DNA of 64,000 bases, taken from NCBI RefSeq assembly GCF_029626105.1, contig NZ_JARUBH010000009.1, positions 4,092,001 to 4,156,000 on the forward strand. Direction: 5' to 3'. This document shows positions 1-9,621 of this stretch, one piece after another (the first letter of the stretch is position 1; each line of letters opens with the position of its first letter). The notes under the pieces are model-generated. The model saw only the letters and a list, made by a program, of their open reading frames with translations, was not told the origin of the DNA and ran no database searches. Source of the stretch: Solwaraspora sp. WMMD792. Its GTDB lineage: Bacteria > Actinomycetota > Actinomycetes > Mycobacteriales > Micromonosporaceae. The position numbers and the translations under genes are program-made.

Positions 1-750
1 GAGCAGCCTGGCCATGTTGCCGCCCTCGACGAGTGCCCGGTCCGCGGCGTCCGGGATCGCCTTGGCGATCTTCATCCGTTCCAGGTCGAAGTCGGAGCCG
101 GGCCACTCGCTGCCCAGCAGGATCTGCTCCGGGCCGAGCCGGGCGTACGCCCGCTTGACGTCGCTGATCAGGGTGGCTGAGGTCTCCAGGTAGATGTGCG
201 GGTTCCGTTCGGCGACGATGATCGCCTCGGGAACGTTCCAGACCGCTCCCATGTGGGCGATGATCGTCGGCACCTGCGGATGGCCCTTGGCGATCTCCTC
301 GATCGCCAGCGGCGCACAGAACGCATCGTCAAGGGCGTTGATCAGCACCATCAGGCCGTGTTCGGCGCAGGCGGCGAAGACCGGGTCGAGCAGTCCGTGG
401 TCGGCGACGTGGTAGCCGTGCAGGCTGGGGTGCAGTTTGAGCCCTTTGAGGCCGGCGTCGGCGATCCGGGCGATCTCGTCGAGCGCGTCGTCGTCGGCCG
501 GGCGGACCTGCCCGAAGCCGAACAGCCGGTCCGGGTGAGCCTTGGCCAGGCCGATGATGAAGTCGTTCTCGATCCGCTGGGCCAGGGAGCAGACCATCGC
601 CATGTCGACCCCGGCGGCGTCCATCCGGTCCAGGATCCGCCGCGGGTCGAACGGCGTGTACGGCGGCGGTGCCTGGCCGGGACGGGCGCCGGTGAGGTAG
701 TCGGATCGGCCCCGCACGTCCTGGGTGGTGTTGTACGCGTCGATGATCAC
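1..750 (-). CDS. Amidohydrolase (amidohydrolase_2/ACMSD-like TIM barrel), C-terminus outside window
   Basis: Metal-dependent hydrolase/decarboxylase fold; about 250 residues are visible and the 3' end lies before base 1. Reading from the GTG at 750, the protein contains family landmarks: GLKGLKLHP, a TIIAHMG strand end and GSEWP in place of the usual G(T/S)DxP. The N-terminal HxH metal motif normally at strand 1 is replaced by IIDAYNTT, so two common metal ligands are missing, while the central His residues remain. The start overlaps the upstream ATPase stop by 4 bp (GTGA), so it is translationally coupled as the last visible gene of the ABC importer operon. A role in trimming the imported substrate is inference from position. 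Confidence 0.8.
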   Translation of the reverse strand, partial: MIIDAYNTTQDVRGRSDYLTGARPGQAPPPYTPFDPRRILDRMDAAGVDMAMVCSLAQRIENDFIIGLAKAHPDRLFGFGQVRPADDDALDEIARIADAGLKGLKLHPSLHGYHVADHGLLDPVFAACAEHGLMVLINALDDAFCAPLAIEEIAKGHPQVPTIIAHMGAVWNVPEAIIVAERNPHIYLETSATLISDVKRAYARLGPEQILLGSEWPGSDFDLERMKIAKAIPDAADRALVEGGNMARLL

Positions 751-1754
751 TGTGCTGTGCCTCCGGTGGTGACGGTCGACGGTGCCGGGATGTCCTGCGG
801 CACCAGGGGCAGATGGCAGCGGACCGTGCGGCCCGGTTGGATCGGTCGCAGCGCCGGCGCTTCGGCGCGGCAGCGGTCGACGGCGTACCGGCAGCGGGTA
901 TGGAACAGACATCCGGCCGGTGGGTGGGCGGGGTCGGGCAGTTCGCCGGCGAGCACGATCCGTTCCCGGTCGGACTCCCGGTCCAGGGTGGGCACGGCGG
1001 AGAGCAGCGCCTCGCTGTACGGGTGTGCCGGCCCGCCGAAGAAGGTGTCCCGGTCGGCGACCTCGATGATCTGGCCGAGGTACATGACGGCGATCCGGTC
1101 GGCGATGTGCCGCACCACGCCCAGGTCGTGCGAGATGAACAGCATGGTCAGCCCGCGCTCCCGGGTCAGGTCGGCGAGCAGGTTCACCACCTGGGCCTGG
1201 ATGGAGACGTCGAGCGCGGAGACCGGCTCGTCGGCGACGATGAACCGGGGAGACGGGGCGAGCGCCCGGGCGATGCCGATACGCTGCCGCTGGCCGCCGG
1301 AGAACTCGTGCGGCCGGCGTCGGCCGGCGTCGCGGCCGAGCCCGACGAGGTCGAGCAGTTCGTCGACGGCCCGGCTGGCGTCGGCCCGGCTGGCCCCCCG
1401 GCCGCGCAGCAGCGGCTCGGCGACGCTGTCGGCGATCCGCCGCCGCGGGTTGAGCGAGCTGAACGGGTCCTGGAAGACCATCTGCAGGTCGGCTCGGATC
1501 TGCCGGAACACGGTCCCGCGCAGGCCGGTGATCTCCCGGCCGAGTAGCCGGATGCTGCCGGCGGTGGGTTCGGTGATCCGCAGGATGGCCCGGCCGAGGG
1601 TGGACTTGCCGCAACCGGACTCGCCGACCAGGCCGAGGGTCTCGCCCTCGCGGATCTCCAGGTCGACGTCGCGCACGGCGCGGACCGGATCACCACCGCG
1701 CCCCGGGTACTCCACCCGCAGGCCGGTCAGCTGGATCAGTGGCACGCTGGTCAC
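747..1754 (-). CDS. Peptide/nickel-type ABC transporter ATP-binding protein (DppF/OppF-like)
   Basis: Second ATPase of a dipeptide/oligopeptide-family importer. From the GTG at 1754 (335 aa) it has Walker [10 protein letters not shown] (about residues 44-52), Q-loop [11 protein letters not shown], signature SGGQRQR (about 152-158), Walker B FIVADEP (171-177) and the C-terminal Cys-containing oligopeptide-transporter tail ([14 protein letters not shown]). An upstream ATG at 1817 would add a low-complexity Arg/Pro stretch. The GTG at 1754 is preferred because it overlaps the stop of the preceding ATPase by 4 bp, as at the other junctions of this operon. It should pair with the DppD-like ATPase and the two permeases at 3512-5430. 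Confidence 0.93.
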   Translation of the reverse strand: MTSVPLIQLTGLRVEYPGRGGDPVRAVRDVDLEIREGETLGLVGESGCGKSTLGRAILRITEPTAGSIRLLGREITGLRGTVFRQIRADLQMVFQDPFSSLNPRRRIADSVAEPLLRGRGASRADASRAVDELLDLVGLGRDAGRRRPHEFSGGQRQRIGIARALAPSPRFIVADEPVSALDVSIQAQVVNLLADLTRERGLTMLFISHDLGVVRHIADRIAVMYLGQIIEVADRDTFFGGPAHPYSEALLSAVPTLDRESDRERIVLAGELPDPAHPPAGCLFHTRCRYAVDRCRAEAPALRPIQPGRTVRCHLPLVPQDIPAPSTVTTGGTAQ

Positions 1755-2815
1755 GGTCGACCTCCGACCGCTGCCGGGGTGCGGGCGGTGTGCCGGGCCG
1801 ACGCGTCGAGCAGGCACGCGTCGACGTGGCCCGGTTCGCCGTACCGGTTGACAAGCTCAGGCGGCGACGTGTCGCAGTCGGCGTGGGCGAACGCGCAGCG
1901 TGGGGCGAAGCCGCAGCCGGGCGGTCGGTCGACGCCGGTGAGCGGGCTGCCGGGGATGGCCGGCAGCCGGTCGGCGACCGGCCCGTCGACCCGGGGCACC
2001 GAGTCGAGCAGCCCCATCGTGTACGGGTGCTGCGGTGAGTACAGCACCTGGTCGCGGGTGCCCTGCTCGACGATGCGGCCGCCGTACATGACGGCGACCC
2101 GGTCGGCGACCTCGGCGACCACTCCGAGGTCGTGAGTGATCAGGACGATCGAGGTGCCGTGCTCGGCCTGCAGCCGTTTGAGGGTGGCCAGCACCTGGGC
2201 CTGGATGGTGACGTCGAGGGCGGTGGTCGGCTCGTCGGCGATCAGCACGGTCGGGTCGTTCGCCAGCCCGATCGCGATCATGACGCGTTGCCGCATGCCA
2301 CCGGAGAGCTGGTGCGGGTAGGCGCGCGCGTTGCGGGCCGGGTTGGCGATGCCGACGTCGGCGAGCAGCTCCTCGGCCCGCTGCCAGGCCCGCGCCCGGC
2401 TGATCCGTTGATGGGTACGGATCATCTCGGCGACCTGGGCCCCGGCTCGCTGCAACGGGTTGAGCGCGGCGAGGGCGTCCTGGAAGACCACCGAGATGTC
2501 CCGGCCCCGGACCCGGCGTAGGTCGGCCTCGCTGGCGGTGGTCAGGTCCCGCCCGTCGAACTCCACCCGGCCGGTGATGTGCGTGCCGGGTGCCCGGTTG
2601 AGCCCGACCAGGCTCATCGCCAGGGCGGACTTGCCGGAGCCGGACTCGCCGACCAGGGCGAGAATCTCACCGGCGTGCAGGTCGAGGTCGACGCCGGCGA
2701 CGGCCGGCAGCCGACCGGCCGGTACGTCGAACTCGACCCGCAGCCCGCGCACGGACAGCACCGGCGCCGCCGGGCCGGCCGGGGCCGGGTTCGCCGAGGC
2801 CGGGGCGGAGGTCAC
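1751..2815 (-). CDS. Peptide/nickel-type ABC transporter ATP-binding protein (DppD/OppD-like)
   Basis: First ATPase of the importer, 354 aa. Walker A reads GESGSGKSA (about 56-64), with Ala instead of the usual Thr/Ser after GKS. The signature SGGMRQR (171-177), Walker B LIADEP (191-196) and H-loop ITHDLGVV follow. The C-terminal segment [17 protein letters not shown] is the oligo/dipeptide-transporter extension. It has a GTG start coupled by a 4-bp overlap to the alpha/beta hydrolase stop. It energises uptake across the cytoplasmic membrane together with the DppF-like subunit. Confidence 0.93.
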   Translation of the reverse strand: MTSAPASANPAPAGPAAPVLSVRGLRVEFDVPAGRLPAVAGVDLDLHAGEILALVGESGSGKSALAMSLVGLNRAPGTHITGRVEFDGRDLTTASEADLRRVRGRDISVVFQDALAALNPLQRAGAQVAEMIRTHQRISRARAWQRAEELLADVGIANPARNARAYPHQLSGGMRQRVMIAIGLANDPTVLIADEPTTALDVTIQAQVLATLKRLQAEHGTSIVLITHDLGVVAEVADRVAVMYGGRIVEQGTRDQVLYSPQHPYTMGLLDSVPRVDGPVADRLPAIPGSPLTGVDRPPGCGFAPRCAFAHADCDTSPPELVNRYGEPGHVDACLLDASARHTARTPAAVGGRP

Positions 2816-3504
2816 CGGGGCGCTCCGGCGATGCCTGCGGCAGCCCGCTCCACCAGGTCGGCCACTTCACGGGGCCACACCCGGGGGGTGAAGTGACTGC
2901 CGGTGATCTCGGCTACGGTGGCGCCGGCACGGGCCGCCATGTCCCGTTGGGTGTCCGGGCGCAGCGTCTTGTCCTGTGCCGCGACCAGGTACCAGGACGG
3001 CTTGTCGCGCCAGGCGGGCACCCCGGTGGGCTGCGCGAAGATGGCGTCGGCGCTGGGGCGCGAGTCGGCGTCGAAGTTGTCCCGTTCGGCTTCCGGCACG
3101 TCCCAGCCGATCTCCGCCCAGTACTCGGGGCTGTGCTCCGAGGCCCATTCGCCGTTCGGACCACGTCGCATGTGCCGGCTGACCTCGGCGGGCGGGTAGC
3201 GGCCGATGATGTCCTGGATCGACTCGCCATTGTCGGGGGCGAACGCACAGACGTAGACGAGCCCGGCGACCCGCTCGTCCCGGCCGACGTTGGTGATCAC
3301 CGCCCCGCCGTAGGAGTGACCGACCAGCAGCACCGGTGCGGTGCAGTCGGCAAGCACGGCGGTGGTGTTGGCGACGTCCTCGACGAGCGAGTTCATCGGA
3401 TTGGTGACCAGGTGTACCCGGTGTCCGGTGGCGCGCAGCAACGGTGCCACGTGGGCCCAGGTGCTCGGGGTGCCGCCAGCACCGTGCACCAGCACGATAT
3501 CCAT
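2812..3504 (-). CDS. Alpha/beta hydrolase embedded in the ABC importer operon
   Basis: 230 aa cytoplasmic alpha/beta hydrolase without a signal peptide. It begins MDIVLVHGAGGTPSTW (oxyanion HGxG). The nucleophile elbow is GHSYGG (Ser near residue 68), and a late GSHFTP supplies the catalytic His. The family resembles short EstC/pyrethroid-hydrolase-like esterases with salicylate-esterase-like folds. It starts 7 nt after the permease stop, with an AGAGGA ribosome-binding site inside that gene, and overlaps the next ATPase by 4 bp. Its position between permease and ATPase genes suggests it hydrolyses an ester or amide of the imported compound. The substrate is unknown. Confidence 0.85.
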   Translation of the reverse strand: MDIVLVHGAGGTPSTWAHVAPLLRATGHRVHLVTNPMNSLVEDVANTTAVLADCTAPVLLVGHSYGGAVITNVGRDERVAGLVYVCAFAPDNGESIQDIIGRYPPAEVSRHMRRGPNGEWASEHSPEYWAEIGWDVPEAERDNFDADSRPSADAIFAQPTGVPAWRDKPSWYLVAAQDKTLRPDTQRDMAARAGATVAEITGSHFTPRVWPREVADLVERAAAGIAGAPR

Positions 3505-3511
3505 GATGGAT

Positions 3512-4564
3512 TCATCCTCTCCGTAGGCGCGGGTCCAGGACCAGGTAGAACAGATCGACTGCGGCGTTGACCAGCACGAAGAGCAGCGCGATCGCCAGCG
3601 CGGCGCCCTGCACCACCGGGTAGTCGCGTTGCAGCACCGAGCTGACCAGCAGGTTGCCGACGCCCGGGTACGAGAAGACGGTCTCGGTGATCACCGAGCC
3701 GCCGAGCAGCGAACCGAACTGCAGACCGAGCACGGTCACGATGGGCAGGCCGGCGTTGCGCAGCACGTGCCGGCGCAGGATGGTCCGCTCCCGCAGCCCT
3801 TTCATCCGGGCGGTCCGCACGAAGTCGTCGCTGAGCACCTCCAGCACCGAGGCCCGCACGATCCGGGTGATGAAGCCGGCCATCGCCAGCGCGAGGGTGG
3901 TGGCCGGCAGGATCAGGTACTGCAGCCATGGCCCGACCAGTTCGGGCCGGTCCTGCAGGATCGCGTCGAGGAGGACGAAGTTGGTGGTGGGCTGGTAGTC
4001 GAGCTGGCTGGGCAGCCGACCGATCACCGGCATCCAGCGCAGCCACACGCCGAAGATCACGATGCTCAGTACGCCGAGGGCGAACCAGGGCAGCGAGAAA
4101 CTGACCGTGGCGATGGACCGGGTGGCGGTGTCCACCCAGGTGTCTTTGCGCAGCGCGGCGATCACCCCGGTGACGACCCCGATGAGGATGGCGATCAGCA
4201 TCGCCGCGACGGTCAACTCGATCGTCGCCGGCAGCGCGCCGCCGAGCAGGTCCAGCACGCTGTTGCCGCCGTAGAAGGAACGCCCGAGATCGAGGCCGAG
4301 CAGGTCACCGAGGTATCGCAGGTACTGCTCCCAGATCGGCTTGTCCAGGCCGAGGGCCTCGTTGATCCGGGCTTCGTTGGCCGAGATCTGCTCGGCGCTG
4401 AGGCCCTGGGTGCCGCTGGCCGCGAGGGTGGACGACGGTGAGCCGGGCAGCTGGCGGATGGCCAGGAACACCAGGGAGGCCAGGACGAACAGCACCACCG
4501 GCACGCTGGCCAGCCGGCGGACCGTGAGCATCGGCAGCGACCTGCCGCGCAGCAGCCGGATCAT
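3512..4564 (-). CDS. Peptide-type ABC transporter permease (DppB-like)
   Basis: 350 aa integral membrane permease. It has an N-terminal TM segment (LASVPVVLFVLASLVFLAI), a periplasmic loop containing the NEARINEALGLDKPIWEQY motif typical of DppB/OppB, then five further TM helices. The EAA loop reads DDFVRTARMKGLRE, the coupling site for the ATPase. The ATG overlaps the preceding permease stop by 4 bp (ATGA). Gene order in this operon is C-type then B-type permease, reversed relative to the common B-C order. Confidence 0.92.
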   Translation of the reverse strand: MIRLLRGRSLPMLTVRRLASVPVVLFVLASLVFLAIRQLPGSPSSTLAASGTQGLSAEQISANEARINEALGLDKPIWEQYLRYLGDLLGLDLGRSFYGGNSVLDLLGGALPATIELTVAAMLIAILIGVVTGVIAALRKDTWVDTATRSIATVSFSLPWFALGVLSIVIFGVWLRWMPVIGRLPSQLDYQPTTNFVLLDAILQDRPELVGPWLQYLILPATTLALAMAGFITRIVRASVLEVLSDDFVRTARMKGLRERTILRRHVLRNAGLPIVTVLGLQFGSLLGGSVITETVFSYPGVGNLLVSSVLQRDYPVVQGAALAIALLFVLVNAAVDLFYLVLDPRLRRG

Positions 4565-5430
4565 CGGCGGCTCCTCGGGTCCAGCGCGTCGCGCAGGTCG
4601 TCGCCGACGAAGTTGCTGGCGACCACGAAGATCAGCGTCAACGCTGCGGGCAGCACCGCCATCCGGGGTGCCGAGTAGATGAACTCCTGGCCGGCCTGCA
4701 CCATGTAGCCCCAGTCCGGGGTGGGCGGCTGGATGCCCAGGCCCAGGTAGGACAGGCCGGCGGCGAATCCGGCGGCCACCGACAGGGTCATCACGACCTG
4801 GGCGAGCAGCGGGCCGGCGATGTTCGGCAGGATCTCCTGGATCATGATCCGGGGCGACCGGGTGCCGCCGAGCCGGGCGGCGAGCACGTAGTCGCGGGCG
4901 GCCTCCCGAGCGGTCAACGCCCGGGCCAGCCGGGCCAGGCCGGGTGACAACGCGACACCGACCCCGACCACCAGACTGCGTACGCCGGGTCCGCTGGCCG
5001 CCACCACCAGGATGATCAATAGCATCGATGGGAAGGCCAGCCCGACGTCGGTGACCCGCATCAGGATCTGCTCACCCCAGCCGCCGAGATAGCCGGCGAG
5101 CATGCCGACGGTGGTGCCGATGAGCGCGGCGACGGTGGTGGCGAGGAACGCGACCAGCAGCAGTGGTTGGGCGCCGTACACCAGCCGGGCCAGGAAGTCA
5201 CGGCCGAGATCGTCGGTGCCGAGCGGGTGCCCGGCGGTGCCGAACCCGGCGAGGGTGACGTTGGACTGCCGCTCCGGGTCGGCGCCGATCATCAGCGGCC
5301 CGATGGTCGCCATCAGCACGAAACCGACGACCACCAGCCAGGAGACGGTGGCCAGCCAGGACCGGGCGATGGAGCGCCGCGCGTAGGCGGCTCTCCATCG
5401 CCCGACCGGCCGCGCCCCGGCGACCGTCAC
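4561..5430 (-). CDS. Peptide-type ABC transporter permease (DppC-like)
   Basis: 289 aa permease with an N-terminal cytoplasmic tail and TM1, followed by the DppC hallmark HPLGTDDLGRDFLARLVYGA. Four to five more TM helices follow, with an EAA-type loop REAARDYVLAARLGGTRSPR. It uses a GTG start preceded by GGGGGA. It lies 33 nt downstream of the substrate-binding protein gene and overlaps the DppB-like gene, so SBP and permeases are one transcript. Confidence 0.92.
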   Translation of the reverse strand: MTVAGARPVGRWRAAYARRSIARSWLATVSWLVVVGFVLMATIGPLMIGADPERQSNVTLAGFGTAGHPLGTDDLGRDFLARLVYGAQPLLLVAFLATTVAALIGTTVGMLAGYLGGWGEQILMRVTDVGLAFPSMLLIILVVAASGPGVRSLVVGVGVALSPGLARLARALTAREAARDYVLAARLGGTRSPRIMIQEILPNIAGPLLAQVVMTLSVAAGFAAGLSYLGLGIQPPTPDWGYMVQAGQEFIYSAPRMAVLPAALTLIFVVASNFVGDDLRDALDPRSRR

Positions 5431-5463
5431 CGGTCCCCCGGACGGGCCACCGTGCGGATCGGA

Positions 5464-7110
5464 TCAGACACTGGCGTTCTCCATGAAACAGCGGTGGTTG
5501 CCGAGCGCGGCGACGTTGGCTCCTTCGACGTTCGCCCCGGTCACCACCGGGTTCGCCGAATAGCAGAGCATCGACAGCACCATGTACTGCTCGGCGAACC
5601 GGCGCTGGATGTCGCTGTAGGCGGCGGTGCGCTCGGGACCGTTGGGCAGGTTCTTCGCGGCGGCCAGGTCGTCAGCGAACGCCTCCGAGCCGGGCAGCGT
5701 GTTGAAGCCGGAGGTGAAGTCGCCGTACACCCCGGACGGCAGGCCCATCGCCCCGATCATGTTGTCCGGGTCCGGGATGTAGGAGTTGCGCTCCCAGATC
5801 ATCAGCTCGTGGAACTCGTCGTCCGGGTCGAGCAGCCGGCTGAAGTAGGTCGCCGGGTCGACCGAGTCGCTCACGACGGTCAGCCCGATGTCGGTGAGGT
5901 TCTGCGCGACGATCTGCGCCGCTCGCGGGTGCCAGGAGTCGCTGGCCGCCATCAACGCCACCTGCCGGCCGGTGGCGCCGGCCGACTCGATCAGCCGCCG
6001 GGCCTCGTCCGGATCGAACCGGCTCAGGTCGGCCAGGCTCGGGTCGTGGCCGTCCTGCGACGGTGGGATCGTGTAGCCGTCGGGTGGCGCGCCGATTCCG
6101 AAGAACGCCTGGGCGATGATCGCCTCGCGGTCGATCGCCAGGTTGATCGCCTGGCGCACCTCCAGCTCCGGGATCCGCCGGGCGTCGATCATCATCATCG
6201 CGTCGAAGCTGTACGGCGTCTCGTGGAAGGTCACCGCGTCGTCGGCCTTGAGCTGCTCGACCGCCGAGTACGGGGTGAACTGGGTGGCGGACAGGTCGCC
6301 GCTGAGCAGCGAGCTGACGATGGTCGAGGGGTCCTGGACCTGTTGCATCACCAGCCGGTCGACCTTGGGCCGGCCGGTGCGGTAGTCCTCGAACGCGGTC
6401 AGCACCACCTGCTGCCCGGCGGTGGCCGAGGAGAACTGGAACGGGCCGGTGCCGACCAGGTTCTTGCCGATGTCGGCGCCGTACTCGGCGAGCGCTGCGG
6501 AGGATATGATCCGGCCGCCGATGTCGGAGAGCCGGTTGAGCACGGTGGCGTCCGGGCTGTTGAGCACCATCACCACGGTGTACTCGTCGGGGGCGTCCAG
6601 CGAGGCGACGTTGGCACCGAGGCTGCGCAGCGGCCGGGACGACCCCTCGGGCAGGGTCGGGTCGTCCTCGTTGAACTGCCGACCGAGGCTGGCCAGCACG
6701 TCCGCCGAGGTGAAGGTGGTGCCGTCGTGGAAGGTGACGCCCTGGCGGAGGGTGAAGGTGTAGGTCAGCCCGTCGTCGGAGATTTCCCAGCTCTCGGCGA
6801 GGTCGGCCTGCGGCTCGTTGGTCTCGAAGGAGATGAAGGTCAGCCCACGGCAGATGCAGTCGACCGCCATCCAGTCGCCCAGTGAGGTGTAGAAGGCCGG
6901 GTCGTGGACGGCGCTGGTGGCGTCGATGCCGAGCGTGAGGGTGCCGCCGCTGCTGGTGCCGTCGTCGCCGTCGTCGCTGCCGTCGGAGGCGACGCCGCAG
7001 GCGGCGAGCAGGCTGCTGGCGCCGAAGCCGAGGCCGAGCAGTCCGGTGCCACGCAGCATCGCGCGGCGGGTTATCAGGTTCTGCGGGAGGTTGCGGGGAT
7101 CGTCCGACAT
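5464..7110 (-). CDS. ABC transporter substrate-binding lipoprotein, family 5 (dipeptide/nickel type)
   Basis: Extracytoplasmic solute receptor of the importer, 548 aa from the ATG at 7110, which has a GAGGAG site just upstream. The N-terminus has TRRAMLRG followed by a hydrophobic stretch and lipobox LLAAC, so it is probably exported by the Tat or Sec route and lipid-anchored. SBP_bac_5 features include WEISDDGLTYTFTLRQGVTFHDGTTF-like spacing, GTGPFQ and VRQAINLAIDREAI. Longer upstream readings cross the promoter region and are rejected. An operator-like TTGGATCCAA lies 53 nt upstream (7163-7172), so this gene probably begins its own GntR-controlled transcript. Ligand identity cannot be read from the sequence. 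Confidence 0.93.
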   Translation of the reverse strand: MSDDPRNLPQNLITRRAMLRGTGLLGLGFGASSLLAACGVASDGSDDGDDGTSSGGTLTLGIDATSAVHDPAFYTSLGDWMAVDCICRGLTFISFETNEPQADLAESWEISDDGLTYTFTLRQGVTFHDGTTFTSADVLASLGRQFNEDDPTLPEGSSRPLRSLGANVASLDAPDEYTVVMVLNSPDATVLNRLSDIGGRIISSAALAEYGADIGKNLVGTGPFQFSSATAGQQVVLTAFEDYRTGRPKVDRLVMQQVQDPSTIVSSLLSGDLSATQFTPYSAVEQLKADDAVTFHETPYSFDAMMMIDARRIPELEVRQAINLAIDREAIIAQAFFGIGAPPDGYTIPPSQDGHDPSLADLSRFDPDEARRLIESAGATGRQVALMAASDSWHPRAAQIVAQNLTDIGLTVVSDSVDPATYFSRLLDPDDEFHELMIWERNSYIPDPDNMIGAMGLPSGVYGDFTSGFNTLPGSEAFADDLAAAKNLPNGPERTAAYSDIQRRFAEQYMVLSMLCYSANPVVTGANVEGANVAALGNHRCFMENASV

Positions 7111-7162
7111 AGTGCGCTCCTCGGCAGGGTATGGGACGAAGATGGATGAAATTTCATTTGGA

Positions 7163-7172
7163 TTGGATCCAA
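7163..7172. promoter_or_regulatory. Palindromic operator candidate TTGGATCCAA upstream of the SBP gene
   Basis: Perfect 10-bp palindrome in the 181-bp gap between the copper amine oxidase stop (7292) and the SBP start (7110). The same decamer occurs at 9461-9470 and 17269-17278, each ahead of another unit of the locus. It is a likely binding site of the GntR regulator encoded at 9622-10377 (inference). Confidence 0.6.
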
Positions 7173-7291
7173 AACCATCATCTGCGGTACCCAATTCGGG
7201 TCCGTATCGCGATTGTGAACGTCTGGTGTCGGGATATCGAGAATGGACAGGGTCCCCCATGGCCGGCGCGGTGGCCGACGTACCGGCCGGG

Positions 7292-9313
7292 TCAGTCGGC
7301 CGGCACCACGTCTGTTCCGTCTGTTCCGGTGGAGCAGCAGGCACTGCCCGCGCCGCGGGCAGTGGCCGGATCCGGAACGTCCATCGCCGGATTGCGGTCG
7401 AAGAAACCGTCCGGTTCAAGGATCATGTGGATCGCGTCCACCGGCATCACCGGCCACTGCTCGGGACGCGGGAAATGGTGGGTGCCGAGCACCGGCCACA
7501 GCACCAGCTCCGCACCGTCGATCGACCGGTCCTGGCGCTGCCAGACCTGCACACCGTCGTCGCCCGGCTCGGCATGGTTGGGATAGCGGCCACCGAGGAA
7601 CTGCTCCTGCGGGTCGTACGGGGTGGCCCACAGGTGCTGGTGGATGAACGGTGCGCGGCGGGCCATCACCGAGTCCGGCCGGGCGAACGACCGGGTGGTG
7701 TTCGGCAGCAGCAGCCGGTAGGCCGTCGGTTCACCGTACCGGTTGGTCCGGGTGGTGCTCTCCACCCGCCAGCGGCGGGCCGACGACGGATCGGTGCGGC
7801 GCGCCGCCTGCGACTCACGCAGCAGCGGGGTACGCACGTTGCGTACCGCGTTGCCGTACGGGTCGCGCGCCGGGTCGGTCTCGCCCTCGGCGTGCTCCTC
7901 GACCAGCCGGTTGCGCGGTCCGTCCACCGCCATGTCCAGGCGTAGCCCGAAGTAGTGCTGGTGGGTCGGCGTCTGCACGTTCGGCGCGACGACCCGGCCG
8001 TAGCGCACTTCGTCGCCGTCAGCGATGCCGGAGGCGGAGAGCATCCCGGTCAACTTGACCTCCAGCTCGATCCGGCCGTCCTGGTAGAGCGACCAGTAGA
8101 AGCCGTAGTCGTAGTTGGCCACGGTCTGGAAGTTGGAGATGACCAACCGACGGGAGCGGCGCACCTGGCTGACCCCGCGCCGCAGGTCGTTGTGCTTCCA
8201 GAGGATGCTGTGGTCCTCCTCGTGCATGCAGATCGCGTTCGGGATGGTCACCGGGCCGCCGTCGCCGCCGAGGTAGGCGGTGTCGAAGTAGTAGATGACG
8301 CCGAGGCAGTCGCAGCCGAGGGCAAGCGAGTTGGTCAACGGCCCGGCCCCGTACTCGCCCCAGTCGAAGAAGTTCTTGCGGTACTGGGTGGAGTTGGGGT
8401 CGAGGTACGGAACGTACATCTCGTTGCAGGCGGCCCGCTTGACCACTGGCCGGCCCTGGAACTCCAGGTCGTACAGGACCAGGCCCTCGCGGTGGGTGAA
8501 GCCGACCCGCAGCTGCCAGCCCTGCCAGCTGACCTGCCAGCCGTCGACGTCGAAACTCGGACCGTCGGGCTGCACGACGTCCAACGGCCGCAGCCCGGGC
8601 CGGGTCGGCCAGGCCTCGGCCTCCAGCGGGCCGGCCTCGTCCGAGATCGGCACCACGCCGTGGTCCTCGACCTCCAGGACCTCCATGGTCGCCATGTCGA
8701 TGATCGGCACCACGCCCTGCACCGGGCGCACGTAACCGTTGTCGCCCTCGTCGACGCGGTGCCAGACGGTGCCCCAGGTGAGCCGCCGGTCGGCGTACCG
8801 CTTCGGCTCGAAGCCGCCCATCGACTCGGCGTCGACCATCACCAGGGAGACGTCGTGGATGCCCCGCTTGGCGAGCACCTCGCGGAACACCGGGCTCTGC
8901 CGGCAGGCCTGGGCGGCCGCGCGGGCCTCCTCGGAGGTGATGCCGGGCCGACGCGGGTCGAGCGGACGCCAGTCCAGGCAGCGGTCGGCGGCGCCGTCGC
9001 CTTCAGCGTGGTTCGACGCCGCACCGCCGTCCCGGCTCCCGGCGGCCAGCGCGACGTCGATCTCCCAGGCGGTGCCGGCGGCGTGGTCCATGGCCACCAG
9101 TCCGAGTCGGACCTCCCCGGCCGCGGCCGCGCCGGCCAGGACGGCCCGGGCGTGCGCCTCGTCCAGCGTGGCCCCCCAGAACCGGGTCCGCTCGCCGAGC
9201 CGACCGTCGGCGCGGGCGACGGCGACGGCCCGGGCGATCTCCGCCGGGCTGGGTGGGTCGAGCGGGTGGTTGCGGTGGTTGCGCCCGTCCGGGCTGGGGT
9301 GGCACGCGCTCAC
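7292..9313 (-). CDS. Copper-containing primary amine oxidase (TPQ type)
   Basis: 673 aa, the normal length for bacterial CuAO. It oxidises R-CH2-NH2 to the aldehyde with release of NH3 and H2O2. The self-processing TPQ motif is TVANYDYGFYW, with precursor Tyr near residue 401. Three copper His ligands are visible: HQH in PTHQHYFGLRLD and the late THHFPRPEQWP. The N2/N3 domains contain LVMVDAESMGGFEPKRYADRR-type sequence. It has a GTG start with an AGGAG site. No signal peptide is obvious, so it is likely cytoplasmic as in Arthrobacter enzymes. Its promoter region carries two palindromes (9433-9451 and 9461-9470). Its product aldehyde could feed the aldehyde dehydrogenase at 12878-14332. Confidence 0.95.
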   Translation of the reverse strand: MSACHPSPDGRNHRNHPLDPPSPAEIARAVAVARADGRLGERTRFWGATLDEAHARAVLAGAAAAGEVRLGLVAMDHAAGTAWEIDVALAAGSRDGGAASNHAEGDGAADRCLDWRPLDPRRPGITSEEARAAAQACRQSPVFREVLAKRGIHDVSLVMVDAESMGGFEPKRYADRRLTWGTVWHRVDEGDNGYVRPVQGVVPIIDMATMEVLEVEDHGVVPISDEAGPLEAEAWPTRPGLRPLDVVQPDGPSFDVDGWQVSWQGWQLRVGFTHREGLVLYDLEFQGRPVVKRAACNEMYVPYLDPNSTQYRKNFFDWGEYGAGPLTNSLALGCDCLGVIYYFDTAYLGGDGGPVTIPNAICMHEEDHSILWKHNDLRRGVSQVRRSRRLVISNFQTVANYDYGFYWSLYQDGRIELEVKLTGMLSASGIADGDEVRYGRVVAPNVQTPTHQHYFGLRLDMAVDGPRNRLVEEHAEGETDPARDPYGNAVRNVRTPLLRESQAARRTDPSSARRWRVESTTRTNRYGEPTAYRLLLPNTTRSFARPDSVMARRAPFIHQHLWATPYDPQEQFLGGRYPNHAEPGDDGVQVWQRQDRSIDGAELVLWPVLGTHHFPRPEQWPVMPVDAIHMILEPDGFFDRNPAMDVPDPATARGAGSACCSTGTDGTDVVPAD

Positions 9314-9432
9314 GATTGCTCCTGTCGCCGTCGCGGGAGTCGTTCCGATGCGGTCCGGCTCGTCTGGGGTCGGTCTGCGTCGCGTCGTGGTGGCTGCGGC
9401 GGGCCGGTGCTTCCTAAGAACTCCCTGGCCAA

Positions 9433-9451
9433 GGTAGTCTCGGATACTACC
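9433..9451. promoter_or_regulatory. 19-bp imperfect palindrome GGTAGT...ACTACC, candidate second operator
   Basis: Eight of nine base pairs match around the central G at 9442. It covers the suggested -10 of the amine oxidase and sits 9 bp from the TTGGATCCAA site. I found no second copy in the window, so it may bind a different regulator. Confidence 0.4.
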
Positions 9452-9460
9452 GCAGGATCT

Positions 9461-9470
9461 TTGGATCCAA
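9461..9470. promoter_or_regulatory. Palindromic operator candidate TTGGATCCAA between amine oxidase and gntR
   Basis: Perfect copy of the decamer found at 7163 and 17269. A further GGATCC-AAA lies 6 bp downstream, giving closely spaced repeats. Location between divergent genes fits joint control of the amine oxidase and autoregulation of gntR. Confidence 0.6.
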
Positions 9471-9621
9471 AACCGGGATCCAAAGCGAAATGTACGGGAC
9501 CCGCAGGGTCGCCGGCCGGCTTGCTATCGTGACACTCACATCGCACCACTGTGGAGACGATGGCAGCCGGGCCGGCACCCGGCCGGCTGCGCCGCACACC
9601 GATCAGACAGGGGCACCGGGC

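Larger units (their letters stand above)
9314..9621. promoter_or_regulatory. Divergent control region between amine oxidase and gntR
   Basis: 308 bp without a supported gene. It separates the minus-strand amine oxidase from the plus-strand GntR gene and contains both palindromes listed separately, plus an extra GGATCCAAA half-repeat (9476-9484). On the minus strand TAGTAT (9449-9444) is a plausible -10 for the amine oxidase, which would place TTGGATCCAA over its -35 region. The exact promoters are inference. Confidence 0.55.
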
